This document shows, piece after piece, positions 45,963 through 55,554 of a DNA stretch of 64,000 bases. A program made the position numbers and the translations under genes. Position 1 is the first letter of the stretch. Each line of letters starts with the position of its first letter. The notes below the pieces were generated by a model. It saw nothing but the letters and a program-made list of their open reading frames with translations. It made no database searches and was not told where the DNA came from. The DNA is from Aptenodytes patagonicus. Lineage: Eukaryota > Chordata > Aves > Sphenisciformes > Spheniscidae. The stretch lies in NCBI RefSeq assembly GCF_965638725.1, contig NC_134963.1, forward strand, positions 7,695,501 through 7,759,500. The letters run 5' to 3'.

Positions 45963-48260
45963 AATTGGCCATTCAGCATAAGAATCCTCTTTTTACCACA
46001 TTGTTCAACAGCAGTGTAGAAGAATGTTCTAGTTACTTATGTACAAGTTATTTTTATTTTCATGGTGGGATCTTCTACGGACAACGATAAGTGTGGGCTT
46101 CATCTGCTTCGGCCCCAGATCAGCAGTTGGTGTGTGTTCCACCCATGTACTCCATTCTTTCCTTTCTAGAAGATCCAACACTTGGTTTCAAACGTCTGTT
46201 GTTTGAAAGAGATCATCCTGGCAAGGGTCATAGTGCTGCTGTGTGAATCCACTGGTGATCCTTCTCTTGTGTCACCCTCTGGAGTCCAAGCTCCCCATCT
46301 CTTTGATGCCTTCGAGCTCCTGGGGGAGCAACAGATGCAGGGCTGCTCCTTGACACACGTCCTTATGCTGCCTGGACCATGAGGCTGCCCAGGGCAGATT
46401 CTTACACTAGTCTGGAACATTGGCTCCAAAAGCTGCTTTTTTAATCTTAATTAAACAAACAAATGAAAAGAATCTGTACATATTTCTAGTTTTCTACCTT
46501 CTGATGTTTTTCTTTCTTTTGAGACCGGTCGAAGGCTTTTTATAGAGATATTTTGGTACTAAACCTGTGCAGACGTTGAATGAGTTTGGTCTGCAGACTG
46601 AAGTGCCAATTCAGGGCTATTAGTAATGACTCTTGAACATTATTGTTATATTTCATAGCTCGTTAATTTTGGGTTTACATTTACAAACCTGAGCCATGAA
46701 TCTCCCAATTACGGCAGTCCAGCCTTGTTCTTTTTTGTCTTTTTTCTATACCAGACTTCCTTGCAACCTTTAGCTTGGATGGCAAACCAGTGTCTGACTC
46801 TTTCTATAAAATTTTGTAAACAGTGACTTAGTTTTTCTACATGAAGGAGATACTTCATTTCCCATTCTTCGTCAGCACCTTGTCAGCTTTCTTTTAATCC
46901 TGTTGACAGTTTTCCGATACCTGATTTATTGCGGAGTAAGAACCACAGTCCCTACTTAACCATCGCTTTCTCTGATGGAAACAGGGAGTTTTTGCGTAAG
47001 CCAGAATCGTACCTCTGACACTACATGGAATATTTGTGCACTGACATCTGTCGATGGCAACTGTAGAGAATTAGCAAGAAACAAGAGTATTTGTCATTTC
47101 TTGGTAGTATCTGCAAGTTTGCAGGCCCTATATGCATTTCTGTCCTTGCCCTAAATTCTAGGTCATGTCAACATCCACACAATCTCTAAATGTAATGGAT
47201 CATTTCCTTTTTAACTTGAAATACATTTTTTTTTTTCCCTGAGAAATCTCATTGTATTGGAACTTTTAAGTATCGCAAATAGAGAAATAAACAAGGAAAT
47301 CACCTTTATTTGAATGGGAGTGCAAAAAATTCCCCATAAAAGCACTTTGCAACTCTGCCCTCCGAGGAGGAAAATACTCGGGCAGTTTCTTGGGAGCCAG
47401 AGCTTGTTAGCAGAAAAATGGATCAGATGGTATCTACTCTCATGGTCAACACACAGTGCAGTCAGCAGAGGCTACTGCCACGCCACAGCCTGATACGATC
47501 CAAGCACCTTGTGCGCAACTTGGGGGTGTAACGCACTGGGACCTGTTTTTTCTCTGGCAGGTTGCTCTAGTGTTAAAGACGCCAGTAGCGAGGCTTGTGT
47601 GCCGTTGGGCGACGGTCTGTAGGAAATGGCTTCAGCCTGTTTCTGCAGCACCAGTGTGCATTTGGTATAGTGGGGAGCACCTTGGGGTGTGAGAGCAACT
47701 GCTGCTCGCCGACATCCAAGGCAGCTCAGAAATAAGCAGAGGAGATGGGATCTGCCTGTGCATTAGAGGGTCCCTCCTCTCTTCGTGGTCCTTTGACTTG
47801 CGCAACGGAATAATTTCAAACTGTTGCTGACAGTGAGGTGGGTACATCTGCGACTGACTGTGAAATGTTTTGGTGTCTGGAGGGAAGTCAAATTTCTAAG
47901 GGCTTTTGTGAATAAGGAACTGCTTTTTATGGATTTACTATAGATTTTATTGTCTGTGATAAGTAATGGCCTGATCTAAAACGGAGGTAGGAGGGACAGA
48001 TTGAGAAAACACAATTTGAAGATTCAAGGTCAAATGGTTTTATTTCTATGAGAAAGTTGATTATTTTACTCTTTAAAAAGTTATGGTTTAGATTTCAAAA
48101 TTAAATACATTATAATGGATTCATTTACATATTTTAAAGTAGTATTTTACTTTCTCCTTCTTCTGTTTTTTATTTTTCAGTTGACATAAATGCAAGATAC
48201 CTTGTCTTGATTATGTAAGGTTTTACTTGGTAATAAATCTACTGATCCTTTATAGCAGAC

Positions 48261-49735
48261 TGTGAATATTGTAAATATCTTGATATGGAAGGGTCGTGTG
48301 GGATCAAAGAAGACATTCTTTGTACAAACACTAAAAGGATATGGGAAAGCTCTGCAGGTTTGGTTTTTTTTTTTAATTTTATTTAAGAGAAGAACCTCTG
48401 AAATCATTTGACCTTTCCAAAATTTTCTGTATATCTGAATTCTCCTGTGACTTGATTATTTTAAGCTATATATATATATATATATTAAAAAGTTAGAAGA
48501 ACTTGACTAAGCAAAAGAGTTTTTGATTGGAAATAGCAACATGTCAAAGTTTTGCTGCATTACTTCAGGTTTTTCTTTTGGAAATCTGAGTCTGTCCTCA
48601 TATGCCATGTTTAACTTCTGTGTGTTAAAATGTTTTCATTTCTCCTTTTCAGTGTTATCTGTAATATGTTAGTTTATTTTGGATCAGTATTATATTGTAA
48701 ATATTACGCATTGGTGTATATAAATGATTTTACTAAACTTAAAAGTTACTGGCTGCTTTTGTTTGGTTCCCAAGTCCCCCTAGTACAGAAGGGAGGAAGG
48801 ACGGCTGTGGCCTGCGTGGCACAGCAGCGTGCTTCTCCTGCCACTGTGCTTCTCCTGCCAGCCCCAGACCTCCGTCCCGCCTGCCTTACAAATGTGAATA
48901 AGCACTTTGCTTTGTATTTTGCAGGAGTGCCGTGAGGCTTTGAGATGAAAGAATGACTGACAGGATAGGCTGGATAAAGCCCTAGAAAATCGTGTGCTCT
49001 GCCTGGCAACATAGCCTGAAATTGCCTCTTTAAAACCCTGCTTTCCGTTAGATGGCAGCAGTTACATGCCCAAGGTCTGTAGGATTTTTCTTGTAGCTAT
49101 GACTTTGGGCAGTCAGGGAAGGGAGAGATGAGTTGTTCTGTGTTCAGTGATATTTCCCCTGTCAGGTATAACGGCTCCTCCACTCTGCCAAGCGTGTTCT
49201 TTGGGGCAGGAGCTAGGAACCAGTTTCTTTAGGATGATGATCCTTGCAGGGTGCTGTGCTGCTTTTGAAGGTGGCCGAAGCAGGAGCACTGCAGGGACTT
49301 GTGGCTGGACTGGCAACTTGGGAGACACAGTAAATGAGAAATGGGTTGGCTTTCATTCAGGCTGGCAGTGCACTTTGCCAGGGAGCACTGGGGTGCTTCT
49401 CCTCGCCTCTTAGGCAGTCAGCCCTTCTGAACGCAGGCTAGTGCTGTCAAGTATGGCACTTGTATGCTTCCTGGCTCTAGAAGTATTTTTATTATCCTCA
49501 AGCATGGCTTGACTGGCTTGTTGACAGCGACCAGATAGACCCTTGTCACATGAGCATTTCAGAACAAAACCGGCACGAAAAGAGGTGGTGGGACAGCTGT
49601 GAGTGCCTGTGTGCACCAGGCCATCTTCTTTGTAAGAGTTAACATCCATCTGCTTGGTACTTTTGGGGAATTAATAGTGCGTTGGATAGTGAGTGGCTAT
49701 CAGAGCATCTGTGGCATGGGGAAGGGGAGTGAGAG
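48261..49735. other. Intergenic, no gene seen
   Basis: Contains a (TA)n stretch and an AT-rich half followed by a more GC-balanced half. The short open frames are unconvincing. Confidence 0.55.
48467..48486. repeat. (TA)n microsatellite
   Basis: About ten TA units. Confidence 0.85.
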
Positions 49736-49739
49736 AACA

Positions 49740-50396
49740 ATTTCCAAGCATCCTGGGAGTATCCAAGCTCACAGCCCAGAAGGCCAACTGTGTCCTGGGC
49801 CGCATCAAAAGCAGCGTGGCCAGCAGGTCGAGGGAGGGGATTCTGCCCCTCTACTCCGCTCTGGTGAGACCCCACCTGCAGTACTGTGTCCAGCTCTGGA
49901 GCCCTCAGCATAAGAAAGACACAGACCTGTTGGAGCGGGTCCAGAGGAGGGCCACAAAAATGATCAGGGGGATGGAACAGCTCTCCTATGAAGAAAGGCT
50001 GAGAGAGTTGGGGTTGTTCAGCCTGGAGAAGAGAAGGCTTTGGGGAGACCTTACTGCAGCCTGTCAGTACTTAAAGGGGGCTTATAAAGAAGACGGCGGC
50101 AAACTTTTTAGCAGGGCCTGTTGCGACAGGGCAAGGGGGAATGGCTTTAAACTAAAGGGGGGTAGATTTAGACTAGATATAAGGAAGAAATTTTTTATGC
50201 TGAGGGTGGTGAAACACTGGCCCAGGTTGCCCAGAGAGGTGGTGGATGCCCCATCCCTGGAAACATTCCAGGTCAGGTTGGACGGGGCTCTGAGCAATCT
50301 GATCTAGCTGAAGATGTCCTTGCCCACGGCAGGGGGGGGTTGGACTAGATGACCTTTACAAGGTCCCTTCCAACCCAAACTATTCTATAATTCTGA
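49740..50396 (+). mobile_element. CR1 LINE, longer 3'-end fragment with open ORF2 tail
   Basis: CR1 3' portion of about 650 bp. An uninterrupted frame to the stop at 50305-50307 encodes the C-terminal part of ORF2. It includes the region just after the reverse-transcriptase core ([17 protein letters not shown]), then [23 protein letters not shown] and [16 protein letters not shown]. It ends in the 3' UTR signature ggttggactagatgacctt and the tail tattctataattctga. Its tail and sequence differ from the copy at 25345, so it belongs to another CR1 subfamily. It is truncated at the 5' end and not autonomous. Confidence 0.93.
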
Positions 50397-51318
50397 TTTA
50401 AGGCAGCCAAACCAGCTGCAAATGCTCTATAGAAGTGGCACAAGAAAAGACTCTCCCCTACTCATGGATGGATGTGTGGCCTGAAGAATGCCTCTCCCTT
50501 TCCAGCAAGAAAACTCCCCTCAAATAGTTAAAACAGTCAGTGACGTGCTCAGCTGAATGAGGAGCCCTGCAAGGATATCTGTCAACAGACGCAGAAGGCT
50601 CTCGCCACTGCAGCTGAAGGTCCCATTAGCAACCAAATCATTGTTTCCCTGGTAATCTGCTATTGCTTTCCACTTATCAACGCTTAATCCCCTTTTAAAC
50701 AAATTGCTGTAGCAGTACTGGCTGATTCAGCGAACAGGGTCAGCCCAAGTTGGGTGCAGCAGGCTCTTAGCAATGAGATAGGGCGTATTTAATGTGAAGC
50801 TGCTCCCACCTCTGCCGGTGTTGAGGGGGCTGTACCAGTGCCCGTGGTGCAGGTCCCATTCTCCCTGTGGAATGTTTGTGTTCAAAGCGGGGCCGGAGAA
50901 ACGGTTGCCCCTCGGGCCCTTCTGTTCCAGCCCCAAGAGCAGCTCCCCGCCCCCCCCCCCCCGGCTTCCTACCCTGTGCCAGGGCTTTCCTGGCGCTGCT
51001 TTGCTCCCTTGCAGTTGGACGGCAGGCTGGCTGGCCGGCCCCCGGCATGTCCTACCTCCCTGGCGGACAGGTAGCCGAGGAAGAGCTACGAAAAGGCACG
51101 TTGGATGAAGGGAGGAGCAGGCTTGAGCCTGGCTGCAAGCTGGGTGGGGAGAAGAGGGCAGACCCCGAGGGATGGTGTCCTGGTGGTGAGAAAGGATCTT
51201 TGCTGCTGAGTTAAAGGCAGGTTTTCTGATGCCTCATCATCCACACTTTCCTCTCTTTCCTCCAGCCTGGGAGGCAGTGACCGTGGCTCCAAGCCAGACA
51301 CAGCCAAGGTGCGCCCTG
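50397..51318. other. Region upstream of the first ADAM gene
   Basis: Sequence becomes GC-rich towards the ADAM start and includes a C-run near 50946-50962. It presumably holds the promoter and 5' UTR. No splice acceptor or TATA box is clear enough to call. Confidence 0.5.
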
Positions 51319-53565
51319 ATGCGCAGAGGGGTTCTCCTCCTTGGACTGGGCCTCTCCTTCCTGCTCTGGGGGCTCCTGCTGCTCTGCGCAGACTGTAGCC
51401 CCCAGCCCTCTTGGGCCTACGAGATAGTCATTCCAAGGAAACTTGGCCGCAAGGCAGGGAAAGCCAGCCAGGATGAAGTGTTCTATATCATCAGCATTCA
51501 GGGGGTAAATTACACGATTCACCTCAGGCAGAAAGACGTCGTAATAAAAAATTTCCCTGTATTCACTCGTGACTCCCGAGGGGAAATCGTGGTCCAACAG
51601 CCCCACGTGCCAGCAGATTGCTATTACCATGGCTACGTGGAAGGCATCCCGGACTCTGCAGTGACTCTGACTACCTGCTCTGGGCTCAGAGGACTGCTGC
51701 AGATTGGAAACTCGAGCTACAGCATCGAGCCCCTGGCAGCTTCTACCGTGGCTGAGCATCTTCTGTTGCGGAGAGAGGAGGCAGTTCCTGGAACAGTGAT
51801 GTACAAAATGCCCAGTGAAGGTGGACAATTTCCAGGTCCTGGTACAGCAACAGGGCAGTTCCAGCCCCGGAGGCACACGTGGTATTTGGAGCTCCTTGTC
51901 GTGGTGGACAAGGAAGGGTTTGACGCCTTTGGCAGAAGTATAACTAATGTGACACTGGAAGTTATTGAAATAATCAATCTGGTGGATGGACTGTTTTATT
52001 CTTTCCGCCTTCGTGTTTTGATAACTGCACTAGAGGTTTGGGTGGAGAAGAACCCTATCAGTGTTACCAAAAACATAACCAAGGTCCTTCATAATTTTAA
52101 TCTTTGGCGGAAGCAGCAAAGCCTTATGTACGCCGTGCATGACGTGGGGTGTCTATTTGCCTCGATGGACTTTGATCGCGGTATGAGAGCATTGCATGCA
52201 GGCGACAAATCCAACTTTGCCAGTGCATGTGATAGAAAACACGCCTCTGCTGTTGTATCGTTTGCAAAACAGCCTTACATGGACACTGCTGTCCATGTCG
52301 CTCGTGCGTTAGGGCATGTCCTTGGCATGGAGCACGATGACAGATACTGCAGATGTGGAAACACCTCTAAATGCATCATGAGCGCACACGGCACAGTGAA
52401 CTATCAATTCAGCAACTGCAGCAAAAAGCACTATTTTGATTTTATAGCATCAGGGCAAGGATTCTGCCTTAATAACGCCCCAGAATCAGTAATGACGTTT
52501 GCAGTGCAGCGCTGTGGGAATGGTGTTCTGGAGGTTGGGGAAGAGTGCGACTGTGGCTCAGAAGCACAGTGTAAATTGGACCTTTGTTGTGACAATACCT
52601 GTCAAAAAAAAAAAGGAGCCATTTGCACTTCTGGAGGCTGCTGTAAGAATTGCAAACCTCTTCCAGAAGGAGAAGTGTGTAGGGAGAGTACCAGTCCGTG
52701 TGACCTGCCTGAGTACTGCAACGGGACATCTGAGCATTGCCCAGCAGATGTGGCCAAGCAAGATGGGACTGTGTGCGCTGAGGATGGGTACTGTTATTCA
52801 GGCAAATGCCAATCTCGCGCATTACAGTGTATGAGTATCTTTGGCAAGGAAGCAAAGCCTGCTCCACTACCATGTTTCCAGGAGGTGAACATGAAAGGGG
52901 ATCGGTTTGGCAATTGCTGGGGAGATGGGGCAGATGTCAACTTTCAGAAATGTAAGCTAGAAAATGTCCTGTGTGGGAGGGTGCAGTGTACAAATGTTAG
53001 ACGTCTGCCTCAGCTGGAAGATCACACAACCATCATTCAAACCCCGGTGGGCGATACCTGGTGCTGGGGCACAGACTACCACCTGGGCGTGGACATTCTG
53101 GATGCTGGAGTCATTAAGGATGGCATGCAGTGCGGTGAGAAGAAGATCTGCATTAATCGGACGTGTGTCCCTGAGGAGAAGTACTTGACATCCCGCTGTT
53201 TTGCCACAAGAACATGCAGAGGAAAAGGCATCTGCAACACTAGAGGAAACTGCCACTGTGACAACGGCTGGGCACCTCCCTACTGCCAATTTATTGGCTT
53301 TGGAGGAAGCATTGACAGTGGGCCTACACCGGTCACTAAAAAGGGGCTTTTTAGGTTCATCATTGGGATTACCGTAATAACTGTTGCTGTTCTGGCGCTC
53401 GCAGCACTTGTCATTGTGCACGTGAGAAAGCTCAGAGTAACCCAAGCATTGAACAGACTTGTTGGATGCCTTTGGTCTAGACAACAGGCTCCTGAGGAGG
53501 ATGCGAAGGACCAGGTGGAAGAAGATGGCTCAAAACCAGCTGAGGGTCAAAACTCCCCTGTGTAG
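51319..53565 (+). CDS. Intronless ADAM, ADAM1 (fertilin alpha)-like, catalytically dead
   Basis: Single-exon type I membrane protein of 748 residues. I start at 51319 (MRRGVLLLGLGLSF) because a strong signal peptide follows; the open frame extends upstream to 51229. Order: signal peptide, prodomain, reprolysin-type domain, disintegrin domain from about residue 398 (CGNGVLEVGEECDCGS, CDLPEYCNGTS), cysteine-rich region, EGF-like domain near 633-650, transmembrane helix about 680-702, acidic tail. The zinc site HELGHNLGMEHD of active relatives reads RALGHVLGMEHD (Arg329-Ala330), so the first His ligand and catalytic Glu are lost. The cysteine-switch position is Tyr162. Protease activity is therefore not expected; adhesion or complex formation is. 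Its position between MAPKAPK5 and TMEM116 matches mammalian ADAM1a/ADAM1b, also intronless. Automatic annotation might call it ADAM20/21-like. Confidence 0.85.
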   Translation: MRRGVLLLGLGLSFLLWGLLLLCADCSPQPSWAYEIVIPRKLGRKAGKASQDEVFYIISIQGVNYTIHLRQKDVVIKNFPVFTRDSRGEIVVQQPHVPADCYYHGYVEGIPDSAVTLTTCSGLRGLLQIGNSSYSIEPLAASTVAEHLLLRREEAVPGTVMYKMPSEGGQFPGPGTATGQFQPRRHTWYLELLVVVDKEGFDAFGRSITNVTLEVIEIINLVDGLFYSFRLRVLITALEVWVEKNPISVTKNITKVLHNFNLWRKQQSLMYAVHDVGCLFASMDFDRGMRALHAGDKSNFASACDRKHASAVVSFAKQPYMDTAVHVARALGHVLGMEHDDRYCRCGNTSKCIMSAHGTVNYQFSNCSKKHYFDFIASGQGFCLNNAPESVMTFAVQRCGNGVLEVGEECDCGSEAQCKLDLCCDNTCQKKKGAICTSGGCCKNCKPLPEGEVCRESTSPCDLPEYCNGTSEHCPADVAKQDGTVCAEDGYCYSGKCQSRALQCMSIFGKEAKPAPLPCFQEVNMKGDRFGNCWGDGADVNFQKCKLENVLCGRVQCTNVRRLPQLEDHTTIIQTPVGDTWCWGTDYHLGVDILDAGVIKDGMQCGEKKICINRTCVPEEKYLTSRCFATRTCRGKGICNTRGNCHCDNGWAPPYCQFIGFGGSIDSGPTPVTKKGLFRFIIGITVITVAVLALAALVIVHVRKLRVTQALNRLVGCLWSRQQAPEEDAKDQVEEDGSKPAEGQNSPV

Positions 53566-55554
53566 GGCTTCACGTGGCAGCAGTGGAAAGCTGGACTCAG
53601 TCAGTCACTAGGTTCAGACTCCAGCTGCAGTGGACTCATTTAAAATTGATCTAGATGCAAGTGTAGAGTTAGGGGACCTAGTTTTTATTCTGTAGAATAG
53701 CAGAATTAAATTGTTTTGCTTGACCTCACTCCGTAGGAGAAAAAAAAGTCATTGACAAAAATGACAGGGGCGCTCGGGTTAATTTAAAATCTGCCTGCTG
53801 GTTTACACTGACAGACACAGGCTGAGCAAGGAGGATCCCGGGGTGGCTGAGGCAGAGCCTTTTGCAAGGCAAGAGCGGCGCTCATCTCTCAGCCCAGAGC
53901 ATGGGGGTCTGCAGCAGCGAGTCCCCCGCTCCACTAGTCCCACAGTCCCCAAAGGACACCTGCTCTTCCCTCCGAGCAAAGAAACTTCTGGGTCGCAGAC
54001 CCTCCACTACAGCTCAGAGGAAGGGGTTCAAACTGTCCACACCACTGTATAGGACTGTCTCCACACCCTATAGCCACCTCCTCTGGAACCAGGGTCCCAG
54101 GTGGCGTGCCCACCTCCGAGCCCGTCCTGGGCATACCTGAGCACCTCTGCGGCACTGCAGCCTAGGAACAAACACGAGCTGCTGAAAATATCAGGGGGTG
54201 TTAAGCAAGAGACAGGAGGAGGGAAGAAAGGGCTCTGAGGCTTGATTACAGGAGAAAAAGATGTGGAAAGAAGAGGGGAAAAAAAAAATTCATTACTGCT
54301 CACGCCAGTGGCCTCTGTGAAAACTACAAAGCTGGCAGGATCATTTCGACAGGAGCTTGCAGGAAGGCTTTGAGCAGGTAAAGAAACCGTCGGCAGCATC
54401 CGATCCCCGCCAGGCTGAGCTGACAAAAAACCCAGGCTGCTGCGGAGGTGTCTGCAAGCTGGGAGCAGCGGGTGCAGGAGCAGCTCTGAAGCAGAACAGG
54501 GATGGTGCAAAAAAAGAAAACTTCAGCACTTCCCGAAGAAGCAGATGAATGCTGGGGAGCAGGAGTGCTTCGTGCTGGAAGAGGGAATTTACCCCACTGG
54601 AATGGGCTATTGCTCACCTCCAGGTAGACCTGGTTAATGATAAATTGAGAGCTGCAGACGTTGCTGCCTGCCAGTGCTCACGTGTACCTATGAAATGTGT
54701 TTTTCTGTTTATAACAAGCCGTGCCTGACACCCAGCAGGCACAGGCCAGGCGTGCGGGGGTAACCACCGACCCATGAATGCCCTGTGGGTGGTGTTTGCA
54801 GCAGGAGTCTCCAAAGAAAATATTAGAACTTCAGTATACAGGCATATAATTTAGAAATAACTAACTATACATATATTGGGGGTGCACAGTCAGGAAATTT
54901 TTATTGATAGGGGTGTGTGATTAAGAAAAATGTCTGGAGCCCGCTGGGTTACAGACTGGTGAAGGAGGTGAGGCAGTGGCCAAGGGGCATCAACATTTGT
55001 AAAGTTAATTTGCTGTGGGGAGCGTTATTGTGGTTAATTCTCAAATTCATGATCCACAGGCAATCTTTGGGCAGGGGTCTCCCCTTGGGGAGGAGGAGGA
55101 GGAGGGGGTGGTGAGGATGCATGGCTCCCCAAATCTCACTGAGTGGCAGGGGAGCGGCTGTGAAGATCAACCGCAGCTCCCTGGCCGTGACGGCCACCCC
55201 ACAGTGCCCCGGTGAGGGAAGCACAGCGGGGATAGGTGCCCTTCATCCCTGTCACCCCACAGGAGTACCCATGGCCCCCGTGCCACAGCCTCGCTCCACC
55301 CGGCCCCGTGTCACAGCCGGCAGGCAGGGGCGGCAGTGCTTCCAGAACCTTCTCAAGGGGCACTGAGGGGAACAGCTGCACCTCGGGGCAGCAGGGTGGC
55401 ACACACCTTTGCTGGGTCCTGTGCAAGCCCTGAGGGGACAGCTCCAGCACGGCCACCGCCTGAGCGCCTCAAGGGAGAGAGGGTCAAGATGTCCGTGCGA
55501 GGGTTGGCAGGACCCTCCCCAAGGTGTCTTACCACCATTTTGAAGGCGTTGGCG
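53566..55554. other. Spacer between the two ADAM genes
   Basis: 3' flank of the first ADAM (an ATTAAA occurs near 53704) and 5' flank of the second. It becomes GC-rich from about 55050. The second ADAM frame is open from 55336, but this part has no domain. No repeat family was recognised. Confidence 0.5.

Larger units (their letters stand above)
45300..48260 (+). other. MAPKAPK5 3' UTR and downstream sequence
   Basis: AT-rich, with no coding sequence. Canonical AATAAA signals occur at 45376-45381 (77 bp after the stop) and at 48232-48237, with others between. The transcript could therefore be short or about 3 kb longer. I cannot tell which is used. Confidence 0.5.
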
